From: Sphingobacteriaceae bacterium
GTDB taxonomy: Bacteria; Bacteroidota; Bacteroidia; B-17B0; Aurantibacillaceae
Direction: 5' to 3'
Length of the DNA stretch: 64,000 nt
Assembly (NCBI GenBank): GCA_016715905.1
Contig: JADJXI010000017.1
Location: 496,001-560,000, forward strand
Made by a program: the position numbers and the translations under genes. The notes under the pieces were generated by a model. The model ran no database searches, was not told the origin of the DNA, and worked only from the letters and a program-made list of their open reading frames with translations. Numbering within the stretch: the first letter of the stretch is position 1; each line of letters opens with the position of its first letter. Shown piece by piece: positions 25,412 to 33,322 of this stretch.

Positions 25412-25775
25412 AAATAATATTTCCCTGGGTATTGTTATCGTTCTTTTAAGCGCCTGCTCTTCAAAGCAGGATGAACTTCAAATACCCGATTATGTTTTGA
25501 AAAAAGAGCGGTATATAAATTTACTGGCCGATATGGCAATGGCAGAAAGTGCAACCAACTTAAATTTACTCAACTTAGCGGGAAATGCTTTTGATTCGGC
25601 TTATGCTTTTAATCCCTTAAAAGAAAATAAAATTGAAAAAGCAATTTACGATTCTACAACCCGTTTTTATACGCGAAATCCTCAGGCCCTAAAAGAAATT
25701 TTTGACGAGGTACTCATCGAATTAAGTAACCGAAAATTGAAAAAAGAAAATAAAAATACAGATACGTTGAAATAA
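25392..25775 (+). CDS. DUF4296-type lipoprotein
   Basis: 127 aa lipoprotein: hydrophobic leader and lipobox LLSAC with the Cys at about residue 22. The mature part matches the DUF4296 pattern: IPDYVLKKERYINLLADMAMAE near the N-terminus and a helical segment with YDSTTRFYTRNPQALKEIFDEV. The family is confined to Bacteroidota and has no known role. The start codon lies inside the end of the L,D-transpeptidase gene (20-base overlap), so the two are cotranscribed. Lys-rich C-terminus. Confidence 0.8.
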   Translation: MNFTPIKNNISLGIVIVLLSACSSKQDELQIPDYVLKKERYINLLADMAMAESATNLNLLNLAGNAFDSAYAFNPLKENKIEKAIYDSTTRFYTRNPQALKEIFDEVLIELSNRKLKKENKNTDTLK

Positions 25776-25842
25776 TGAATTTAACCTTTTTTCAGGCCGT
25801 AAAAATAAAAGCCCCACTTTTAATTATTAATTTAGTGTTCAA

Positions 25843-27108
25843 ATGAAAAAAAGCTTCCTAATTATAGTATTGATCTGTTTTGGGTTTAAAAATTTCGCTT
25901 CCCAGCTTTTAATCCCAATGGATGCCGGACAAAAAGATCATTTGAAAGCCTATGGCTTGGCTTATTGGGCCTTAAAAGGAGAATTAGAAATTTATTGGTT
26001 AACCAATTACAGAGGGGGCAGTTTTTTAATTCCGAATGCAAAACCGGTGGCAAACGAATGTTTAATACGTGGTATATCCTATGAAATAATTTCCGATGCT
26101 CAAAAAAACAATATTCTCGCAGAAATTGCAAACCCCGAAGTAAATCAAGATGCCATTAAATTGGAAAAAGCGCCAAGAATTGCTGTTTACTCTCCAAAGG
26201 GAAAACAACCCTGGGATGATGCGGTTACCCTAGTTTTAAAATATGCTGAAATTCCATACGATTTAGTGTATGACGAAGAATTGCACTTAGATAAACTCAA
26301 AGATTATGATTGGTTGCACCTGCATCACGAAGATTTTACCGGACAATACGGAAAGTTTTACGGACAATTTCAATTTGCGGCCTGGTATCAGGCTGAGGTG
26401 AGAGAAAACGAAAACACAGCTAAAAAGTTGGGCTTTACCAAAGTATCTCAAATGAAATTAAGCTCTGCTAAAAAAATTCGCGATTTTGTTTTCGGCGGCG
26501 GTTTTTTATTTGCCATGTGCAGCGCCACGGATAGTTATGATATTGCATTGGCAAGTGAAGGGGTAGATATTTGCGAGAGCATGTTTGATCACGATCCTAT
26601 GGATAAAAGTGCAAATTCAAAAATTGATTTCACTAAGGGTTTTGCGTTTGAAAATTATAAATTAAGCATGAATCCCATGGAATATGAGTATTCAACCATT
26701 GATACTTACGGCCACCGTCGTCAATATGGAATGACTCAAAAAACAGATGTATTCTCTTTATTTGAATTTTCGGCAAAATGGGATCCGGTACCAACCATGT
26801 TATGCCAAAATCACACCAGCATAGTTCAGGGATTTTGGGGACAAACCGCAGGCTTCGATAAAAAATACATTAAAAAAGGTGTACTAATTATGGGAGAAGC
26901 TAAAGCCTTTAATGAAGCCAGATATATTCATGGAGATCATGGTAAAGGAACTTGGACTTTTTATGCCGGACACGATCCGGAAGATTATGAGCATAGAGTT
27001 GAAGAACCGCCAACTGATTTAAGTTTGCACCCCAACTCACCCGGCTATCGTTTAATCTTAAATAATATTTTATTTCCGGCTGCTAAAAAGAAAAAACAAA
27101 AAACCTAA
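25843..27108 (+). CDS. Conserved secreted protein often labelled asparagine synthetase B
   Basis: 421 aa with a signal peptide (about 1-20). The sequence (LLIPMDAGQKDHLKAYGLAY, WLTNYRGGSFLI, APRIAVYSPKGKQPWDDAV, DWLHLHHEDFTGQYGKFYG) belongs to a strongly conserved Bacteroidota family that databases commonly name asparagine synthetase B, but none of the AsnB features (N-terminal Cys2 glutaminase, PP-loop SGGxDS) are present. A segment FVFGGGFLFAMCSATDSYD looks like the nucleophile elbow of class I glutamine-amidotransferase-like folds; that is inference. A leader peptide argues for the periplasm. The holin-like gene follows with no gap. Confidence 0.75.
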   Translation: MKKSFLIIVLICFGFKNFASQLLIPMDAGQKDHLKAYGLAYWALKGELEIYWLTNYRGGSFLIPNAKPVANECLIRGISYEIISDAQKNNILAEIANPEVNQDAIKLEKAPRIAVYSPKGKQPWDDAVTLVLKYAEIPYDLVYDEELHLDKLKDYDWLHLHHEDFTGQYGKFYGQFQFAAWYQAEVRENENTAKKLGFTKVSQMKLSSAKKIRDFVFGGGFLFAMCSATDSYDIALASEGVDICESMFDHDPMDKSANSKIDFTKGFAFENYKLSMNPMEYEYSTIDTYGHRRQYGMTQKTDVFSLFEFSAKWDPVPTMLCQNHTSIVQGFWGQTAGFDKKYIKKGVLIMGEAKAFNEARYIHGDHGKGTWTFYAGHDPEDYEHRVEEPPTDLSLHPNSPGYRLILNNILFPAAKKKKQKT

Positions 27109-27492
27109 ATGAATTTTTTAGCTAAATTATTGGTTTCGGCTTTGGCTGTATTTGTGGTAGCACATATTGCTCCGGGTGTTCAGGTAGATAATATTTTGGA
27201 TGCTGTTTTAGTTGCCATTGTTTTGGCATTTTTAAATACCATAGTAAAACCTTTATTTACCATACTCACTATTCCTATTACCATTTTTACATTAGGCTTT
27301 TTTCTTTTGGCCATAAATGCCTTTATTATTTTATTTGCCGATAAATTAGTAAGTGGTTTTCATGTGAATGGTTTTTGGTATGCTTTATTATTTAGCATTA
27401 TTCTATCCATCATCACCGGAATTTTAAATGTGGTATTTGGCATAAGTAAAACCAACATACGTATCCATAAAAATAAAGAGCAGGATTATTAA
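27109..27492 (+). CDS. PF04020-type (phage holin superfamily IV) membrane protein
   Basis: 127 aa with four hydrophobic segments and the conserved NTIVKPLFTILTIPITIFTLGFF stretch of the PF04020 family, called phage holin family protein in databases. The family is widespread on bacterial chromosomes and nothing else here is phage-like, so a lysis role is unlikely. The ATG follows the stop of the preceding gene directly (TAAATG). Its TAA stop lies inside a hairpin. Confidence 0.85.
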   Translation: MNFLAKLLVSALAVFVVAHIAPGVQVDNILDAVLVAIVLAFLNTIVKPLFTILTIPITIFTLGFFLLAINAFIILFADKLVSGFHVNGFWYALLFSIILSIITGILNVVFGISKTNIRIHKNKEQDY

Positions 27493-27498
27493 TCCTGC
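27480..27498. terminator. Hairpin between convergent genes
   Basis: GCAGGATT and AATCCTGC form a perfect 8-base stem with a 3-base loop. The stop codon of the holin-like gene is inside it. Read on the minus strand it is followed by a T-rich tract (TCTTTATTTTTAT), so it may terminate the DUF4412 gene transcript; on the plus strand no T-run follows. Confidence 0.45.
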
Positions 27499-27527
27499 CC
27501 TGTAATTTCAAATTAAAAAACGTTGTC

Positions 27528-28166
27528 TTATTTATCGAACTTGGTAAAATCAGAAGGTACACTAACGCTGGCTTCATCCAATGATTTATTGGCAATTTTA
27601 ACTACTTCCAGTCTGGTTAATACTTTCCCGTCGTTAATTTGTTTCTCTTCACTCAACAATGGCATTGCGCCTTGTGGCAATCCGGTAATTTGATTAAAGT
27701 AAACGCTTTGTTTGTCTTTTCTGTTCCATAATTGTAAAACCGGAATGAAAAAATTAAACTTTTCGGTGCAAATCCAATAGGTAATGCTGGTGTTTTCGTC
27801 CGGGTTTTTTACAATGTATTCCTGGCACTTAAATCCTTGTATGGTTTTAGTCTGATTTCCTTTACTCACTTCACATTTACCTTTTATCAAAGCCGGCGTT
27901 TCACTTTTATGATCTCCCCACACTTTTCTTTTCGGGTTAATCCAACGAATATTATGATTGGTTAAATCAAAAATAAAACCACCCTCAATTGTTCCTGATT
28001 TTTTACCGTATTGTACCAATTTAACAACCTGATCTTTTACCAAATAAACATTATTAAGGGTATCACTCCCTTTATAATATTTAAAATCAATGGCTCCATT
28101 AAAAGATTGGGCCGATACAGCAACCGTAGCAAGAAAAACAGAAAAAAAGAAAATACAACGCTTCAT
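27528..28166 (-). CDS. DUF4412-type secreted protein
   Basis: 212 aa with a signal peptide (MKRCIFFFSVFLATVAVSAQ). The rest fits the DUF4412 pattern of Bacteroidota periplasmic proteins: GAIDFKYYKGSDTLNNVYLVKDQ, then DLTNHNIRWINPKRK, and IQGFKCQEYIVKNPDENTSI. ATG 28166 is chosen because the open frame upstream (to 28337) holds no signal-like or conserved sequence and overlaps the divergent YraN gene. Function unknown; single gene. Confidence 0.75.
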   Translation of the reverse strand: MKRCIFFFSVFLATVAVSAQSFNGAIDFKYYKGSDTLNNVYLVKDQVVKLVQYGKKSGTIEGGFIFDLTNHNIRWINPKRKVWGDHKSETPALIKGKCEVSKGNQTKTIQGFKCQEYIVKNPDENTSITYWICTEKFNFFIPVLQLWNRKDKQSVYFNQITGLPQGAMPLLSEEKQINDGKVLTRLEVVKIANKSLDEASVSVPSDFTKFDK

Positions 28167-28242
28167 GTGTATAAAATTAATAGTTTTATAGAGGCTTAAA
28201 GTTAATAATATAAAACATCTAATATATAAAATTTGATATAAA

Positions 28243-28614
28243 TTGAAGCTAAAAAATTCACAAATAATGGGCCGAGAGGCTGAAAGTAGGGCTAAAGCAT
28301 TTCTCGAGTCGAAAGGAATCAAAATTTTAGATACCAACTGGCGATATAAAAAATTAGAAATTGATATTATTGGTGTTGACGGAAATAATCTGGTTTTTTT
28401 TGAAGTTAAAGCACGCAGTACGGCGGATTTTGGAGAGCCGGAAATCTTTGTAAATCCTAAAAAACAGCGCTTTATAGTGGAAGCTGCCCATCATTATATT
28501 GAACAAAAAGACATTGTATTGGAAGCCCGGTTTGATGTCATCGCCATTTTATTAATTAATAACAATTATGTTGTAAAACATCTAAAATCGGCCTTTTATC
28601 CTCACTTTAAGTAG
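28243..28614 (+). CDS. YraN (UPF0102) family endonuclease-like protein
   Basis: Restriction-endonuclease-fold protein: GREAESRAKAFLESKGI, then LEIDIIGVDGNNLVFFEVKAR, which holds the D-xn-(E/D)xK-type catalytic residues, and KKQRFIVEAAHHYIE. Length about 120 aa is normal. The start is uncertain: TTG at 28243 gives 123 aa with the usual short lead before the first conserved Gly, while ATG 28267 gives 115 aa and loses part of it; I list the longer form. It is followed 13 bases later by the pseudouridine synthase gene. Confidence 0.88.
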   Translation: MKLKNSQIMGREAESRAKAFLESKGIKILDTNWRYKKLEIDIIGVDGNNLVFFEVKARSTADFGEPEIFVNPKKQRFIVEAAHHYIEQKDIVLEARFDVIAILLINNNYVVKHLKSAFYPHFK

Positions 28615-28627
28615 CTAACTTTACAAC

Positions 28628-29890
28628 ATGAAAAATAAGAGCAAAAACGAAGAGCCACATAAAAAACCACGTTCTAAAACCAATAATTATACTTCTAAAA
28701 AAAGAACTTTTTCTGAAAGAAAAAATGAAGATTCATTCGCGAAAAAAAAGAATGAAGATATAGACGAAAAAAAGACCGAAGAGGAAGAAAAAAAATCCTA
28801 TAAACAAAAACGTTCATTCACCAGAAATAAAGAATTTCGGTCTACCAATAGTTCCGGATTCAAAAAAAATTATTTCGAAAGTAAGGGTGATAAAACGCAT
28901 AAACGTCCGTTTAAAAGAGACTTCACCGAAAATAAATTTGAACGTAAAAATAAATTTGAGAAAGAAGGTAAGGAAGGAAACAGTGAATCGCGCGATTCAA
29001 AACCCAAGTACCCATCTAAAGAACGCTCGTTTGATTCCAAAGATCGTTACAGCAAAAAAAATAAATACGAAGGAGAGAAACGCATTAAATATTCCGACTT
29101 AGAAGAAAAACCAAGGTTTAAGGATACATTCGATAAGAAAAAATCAGGCAAAGCTCCTCAGAAAAAACAAACGAATGACGATGGACTTATCCGTTTAAAT
29201 AAATATCTGGCACACTCCGGTATTGCTTCACGTCGCGATGCGGATGATTTAATCAAAAGCGGAACGGTAAAAGTAAACGGAAAAGTGATAACAGAAATGG
29301 GATTTAAAATTTCCCCAACCGATAAAGTTACTTATGGCGACGCCGCAGTTAAAAATGAAAAAAAGGTTTATTTATTATTAAACAAACCCAAAGATTACAT
29401 CAGCACCATGGATGATCCGCAGGAAAGAAAAACGGTGTTGGATTTAATTCAAGGGGCTTGCCGCGAACGGGTTTATCCGGTGGGCCGATTAGACAGAAAT
29501 ACAACCGGATTACTTTTACTCACCAATGATGGCGCGCTTACTAAAAAATTAACGCATCCTAAACATGGTATTAAAAAATTGTATCACGTGAGTTTAAATA
29601 AAGGGTTGCGTACCGAAGATTTTAAGGCTATTATTGAAGGGGTTGAATTGGAAGACGGAAAAATTTCAGCCGATGATTTAGCTTTTGTAGGAGAAGGAAA
29701 AAAAGAAGTGGGGATTGAAATTCACAGCGGAAGAAACAGAATTGTTCGCCGCTTATTCGAGCATTTAGGTTATGAAGTGCTTAAACTGGATCGGGTGGCT
29801 TTTGCGGGACTCACAAAAAAAGATTTACCAAGAGGAAAACACCGGTTTTTAACGCAAAAGGAAATAAGTTTCTTAAACATGATTGGTTAA
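28628..29890 (+). CDS. RluB/RsuA-type pseudouridine synthase with long charged N-terminal extension
   Basis: 420 aa. Residues 1-185 are low-complexity, rich in Lys, Arg, Glu, Ser and Phe, and predicted disordered. From residue 186 an S4 RNA-binding domain (LIRLNKYLAHSGIASRRDAD) precedes the catalytic domain with the family Asp in GRLDRNTTGLLLLTND and the closing motif GRNRIVRRLFEHLGYEV. The enzyme converts a specific uridine, probably in 23S rRNA, to pseudouridine. Long basic extensions are common in Bacteroidota orthologues and may bind RNA. Position specificity (RluB versus RluE/F or RsuA) cannot be fixed from sequence alone. Confidence 0.9.
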   Translation: MKNKSKNEEPHKKPRSKTNNYTSKKRTFSERKNEDSFAKKKNEDIDEKKTEEEEKKSYKQKRSFTRNKEFRSTNSSGFKKNYFESKGDKTHKRPFKRDFTENKFERKNKFEKEGKEGNSESRDSKPKYPSKERSFDSKDRYSKKNKYEGEKRIKYSDLEEKPRFKDTFDKKKSGKAPQKKQTNDDGLIRLNKYLAHSGIASRRDADDLIKSGTVKVNGKVITEMGFKISPTDKVTYGDAAVKNEKKVYLLLNKPKDYISTMDDPQERKTVLDLIQGACRERVYPVGRLDRNTTGLLLLTNDGALTKKLTHPKHGIKKLYHVSLNKGLRTEDFKAIIEGVELEDGKISADDLAFVGEGKKEVGIEIHSGRNRIVRRLFEHLGYEVLKLDRVAFAGLTKKDLPRGKHRFLTQKEISFLNMIG

Positions 29891-29935
29891 AATTTTGTAT
29901 ATTTATTTTGTAATTTGTCCAAATTCTAATATTCT

Positions 29936-31780
29936 ATGTGTGGCATTGTAGGTTACATTGGAAAGCGAGAGGCTTATCCCATAATTATTAAAGGATTACA
30001 ACGATTGGAGTACCGCGGTTATGACAGCGCCGGTGTTGCGGTTATTAATCCTGACGGAAATTTAAACATATATAAAAAGAAAGGTAAGGTTAGCGACTTA
30101 GTTGATTTTATTAAGAGTAGTGATAGAAGCGGTGATATTGGTATTGGACATACGCGTTGGGCCACACACGGCGAACCTAATGATGTTAATTCGCACCCGC
30201 ATTATTCTCAAACTAAAAATATTGTAATTATTCATAACGGCATTATCGAAAATTATGCCTCCATTAAAGAAGGATTAAAAAAACGCGGACATGAGTTTGA
30301 ATCGCAAACGGATACGGAAGTACTGGCGCATTTAATAGAAGAAATTCAACAAAACGAAAATTGTACTTTAGGTTTAGCAGTTGTTGCCGCATTAAATCAG
30401 GTCATTGGGGCTTACGCTATAGTGGTGATGGATAAAAATGATCCAAACAATTTAGTTGCGGCTAAAAAAGGAAGTCCCATGGTAATCGGTGTAGGAGACA
30501 ATGATTATTTTATTGCTTCAGACGCATCACCTATAGTGGAGTATACTAAAAATGTAGTGTATTTGGATGACGAACAAGTAGCTGTGATGCGAAGAGGAGA
30601 GCCATTAAAAATTAGAAATTTAAAGGCTAAAGAAATTACACCATATATTCAAAAGCTTACTTTAGAATTAGAGTCTATTGAAAAAGGAGGCTTTGATCAT
30701 TTCATGCTTAAAGAAATTTATGAGCAACCCCGTTCGGTTTTAGATAGTATGCGAGGAAGATTAAATGCTTCCAAGGCAGAAATTAAATTGGGAGGAATTG
30801 AAGATCACATTAAAAAATTTGAAAAAGCGCGCAGAATTATTTTTGTGGCCTGTGGCACTTCCTGGCACGCCGGATTAGTGGGTGAATATTTGATGGAAGA
30901 ATTGGCTCGTATTCCGGTTGAAGTGGAATATGCTTCCGAATTCCGTTACCGCAATCCAATTATTAATTCAGATGATATTGTTATCGCCATTTCTCAAAGT
31001 GGTGAAACGGCCGATACTTTAGCGGCAATTGAAATGGCTAAATCGCGAGGAGCAACCGTATTGGGAATTTGTAATGTGGTAGGTTCTTCTATTGCCCGTG
31101 CAACACATGGCGGAAGTTATACCCATGCCGGACCGGAAATTGGTGTTGCATCTACCAAAGCATTTACTGCGCAAGTGACTGTGCTTACCTTAATGGCTCT
31201 GGAGATGGCTAAAGTAAGAGGCACCTTAACCGAAAGTCGTTTCAGAAGTTTATTGTTTGAAGTAGAAGGCATACCTGCTAAAATTCAAGAAGTGTTGGAG
31301 ATGAATGATACCATTAAAGAAATTGCCTATAAGTATAAAGATTGTAATAATGCACTTTACCTGGGCCGCGGGGTTTCTTTTCCCGTTGCATTAGAAGGCG
31401 CTTTAAAGCTGAAAGAAATTTCTTACATCCACGCCGAAGGTTATCCGGCTGCGGAAATGAAACACGGACCCATTGCATTAATAGATGAAGAAATGCCGGT
31501 GTTTGTAATTGCCACCAAAGGATTGAATTATGAAAAAGTGGTAAGTAATATTCAGGAAGTAAAAGCCCGTAAAGGAAAAATAATTGCTGTAGTTACTAAA
31601 GGAGATAAAGAAGTAAAGAGCATGGCTGATTATGCCGTTGAAATTCCTGAAACAGATGAGTTATTGGTTCCTTTAATTTCCGTTATTCCCCTTCAACTTT
31701 TATCCTATCATATTGCGGTAATGCGCGGCTGTAATGTCGATCAACCTCGAAACTTGGCAAAGAGTGTAACGGTGGAGTAA
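29936..31780 (+). CDS. glmS: Glutamine-fructose-6-phosphate aminotransferase (isomerizing)
   Basis: 614 aa, first enzyme of UDP-N-acetylglucosamine synthesis, feeding peptidoglycan and LPS. N-terminal glutaminase: CGIVGYIGKREAYPIIIKGL with catalytic Cys after Met removal, and GHTRWATHGEPN. Two SIS sugar-isomerase domains follow (about 280-600): FVACGTSWHAG, SQSGETADTLAA, and the C-terminal NLAKSVTVE typical of GlmS. Full length. The gene is separated by 45 bases from the pseudouridine synthase and converges with the histidine kinase gene with no spacer. No glmS ribozyme-like leader is visible. Confidence 0.97.
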   Translation: MCGIVGYIGKREAYPIIIKGLQRLEYRGYDSAGVAVINPDGNLNIYKKKGKVSDLVDFIKSSDRSGDIGIGHTRWATHGEPNDVNSHPHYSQTKNIVIIHNGIIENYASIKEGLKKRGHEFESQTDTEVLAHLIEEIQQNENCTLGLAVVAALNQVIGAYAIVVMDKNDPNNLVAAKKGSPMVIGVGDNDYFIASDASPIVEYTKNVVYLDDEQVAVMRRGEPLKIRNLKAKEITPYIQKLTLELESIEKGGFDHFMLKEIYEQPRSVLDSMRGRLNASKAEIKLGGIEDHIKKFEKARRIIFVACGTSWHAGLVGEYLMEELARIPVEVEYASEFRYRNPIINSDDIVIAISQSGETADTLAAIEMAKSRGATVLGICNVVGSSIARATHGGSYTHAGPEIGVASTKAFTAQVTVLTLMALEMAKVRGTLTESRFRSLLFEVEGIPAKIQEVLEMNDTIKEIAYKYKDCNNALYLGRGVSFPVALEGALKLKEISYIHAEGYPAAEMKHGPIALIDEEMPVFVIATKGLNYEKVVSNIQEVKARKGKIIAVVTKGDKEVKSMADYAVEIPETDELLVPLISVIPLQLLSYHIAVMRGCNVDQPRNLAKSVTVE

Positions 31781-33286
31781 TCAATTCCTTTTCAACTCAA
31801 TTCTAAAGGTAGTTCCTTTATTAATTTCGCTGTCCAATACGTAAATTTTTCCTTCGTGGTAATTTTCAATAATTCTTTTGCATAAGCTGAGCCCTAAGCC
31901 CCAACCTCTTTGCTTGCTGGTATAACCCGGTTCAAATACCGTTTTAAATTTAGTTTTCGCAATTCCTTTTCCGGTATCTCTCAGGTCTATCGTTAATCCT
32001 TCCGGCACATCTTTCATTGTAATAAATATTTCTCCTTTACCATCCATGGCATCAATGGCATTTTTGCAAATATTTTCGATTACCCATTCAAATAAAGGAA
32101 CACAAAGATTGGCTTGCATTACTTCATTCGGTAAATCCAAATGATACTTTACATTTTTTGAAGTACGTGTTTTTAAATAAGCAATGGCATTGGCAATAAT
32201 TTCATTTACATTTTCTGAAGTTAAAGTAGGTTGTGAACCAATTTTACTGAATCGTTCGGTGATGGTGTGCAAACGTTTTACATCCGATTGCATTTCATTA
32301 ATAATATTTTCATCCACACCAATTCCTCTTAAATGTTCGTTCCAGGCCATGAGTGAGGATAGAGGCGTTCCTAATTGATGGGCGGTTTCTTTGCTCATGC
32401 CCACCCAAACCTGATCTTGTTCTGCCTTACGGGCTGTGCTGAACAAAATATAAGCTATGAGTAAAAACAAGCCAATTACACCAAATTGTACATAAGGGTA
32501 CCAACGCAATTGGGTAAGTATTTCCGACTCCGCATAAAAAATATAATTTTTATCGCCTTCTTTCAAAACAATTTCTATGGGTTCATTTTGCGAAGCTAAA
32601 TTTTTTAAGGTTGAAGCTAAATTTTCTTCACTCGATACAGAGGCCGAATCTATTTTACTATTTTTCTCTAATACTATTTTTTGAGTGGAATCGGTGTAGA
32701 TAACCGGTACAGCAGCGGTATTAACGGCCACTTCATCCATAAAGGATTTGGTTAAACTGTCAAATACCAATTGTATGTCGGTAAAAACCTTACTGTCCTT
32801 ATGATATAAATAGGCTTTTTTGTTTTTGTAATAATTGATAACCACGGCGGGGTAAGCCGATTTCATTTTAATTAATTCGGCTTTTATGGCTTCCGGATTA
32901 TTTTCAATGGTAGAATCTAAATTTCTATAGGCTGTTATTTTATCGTCATCGTTGGTTAAAATAACCGGCACGGTGGTATTTTCCGATAAAACTTTTAAAA
33001 CAAAATCCGGGTTTTGAATATCGCTGCTCAATTGCCGGGTAGCTTCGGCATACAATTCCGCCTTTTTTAATTCTTCGGTTTTAATTTTTTCAAAAAGTTC
33101 ATTGGTGAATTTAACCAGCTTGGCCTTTTTTTGAACGGCCTTGGCCCACAACTGTACTTTTTGTTTTTCTTCGTTCTTAATTCGCTCAATAACGTTTCGG
33201 GTATACCACCACGAAGCCAAAACAATAATAAAGGCAATTCCGGCCAATACTAATTTCCATCTTTGTTTTTGGGTGTATATATTCAC
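31781..33286 (-). CDS. Membrane sensor histidine kinase
   Basis: 501 aa with a GTG start. Membrane helix near residues 10-28, a coiled region, an extracytoplasmic sensor of about 220 residues without a domain I recognise, a second helix (about 265-285), and the kinase core. The H-box is AHQLGTPLSSLMAWNE (phospho-accepting His near residue 303), a HQLGTP variant common in Bacteroidota; then N-box NICKNAIDAM, G1 DTGKGI and G2 RGWGLGLSL. No response regulator gene is adjacent, so its partner lies elsewhere. It sits 36 bases downstream of the AsmA-like gene and may be cotranscribed with it. Confidence 0.9.
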   Translation of the reverse strand: MNIYTQKQRWKLVLAGIAFIIVLASWWYTRNVIERIKNEEKQKVQLWAKAVQKKAKLVKFTNELFEKIKTEELKKAELYAEATRQLSSDIQNPDFVLKVLSENTTVPVILTNDDDKITAYRNLDSTIENNPEAIKAELIKMKSAYPAVVINYYKNKKAYLYHKDSKVFTDIQLVFDSLTKSFMDEVAVNTAAVPVIYTDSTQKIVLEKNSKIDSASVSSEENLASTLKNLASQNEPIEIVLKEGDKNYIFYAESEILTQLRWYPYVQFGVIGLFLLIAYILFSTARKAEQDQVWVGMSKETAHQLGTPLSSLMAWNEHLRGIGVDENIINEMQSDVKRLHTITERFSKIGSQPTLTSENVNEIIANAIAYLKTRTSKNVKYHLDLPNEVMQANLCVPLFEWVIENICKNAIDAMDGKGEIFITMKDVPEGLTIDLRDTGKGIAKTKFKTVFEPGYTSKQRGWGLGLSLCKRIIENYHEGKIYVLDSEINKGTTFRIELKRN

Positions 33287-33322
33287 AGGCTAAACGTAGT
33301 TAAAGATAAACATTTTGATGCA

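Noticed and set aside
27109..27492. Prophage lysis gene (holin)
   Set aside because: The family is common on chromosomes, and no endolysin, structural or integrase gene is present.
28167..28337. 57-residue upstream extension of the DUF4412 protein
   Set aside because: It is AT-rich, lacks protein-like features, precedes a perfect signal peptide and overlaps the divergent YraN gene.
29891..29935. glmS ribozyme
   Set aside because: Only 45 bases precede glmS, far too short for the ribozyme, and its core motifs are missing.
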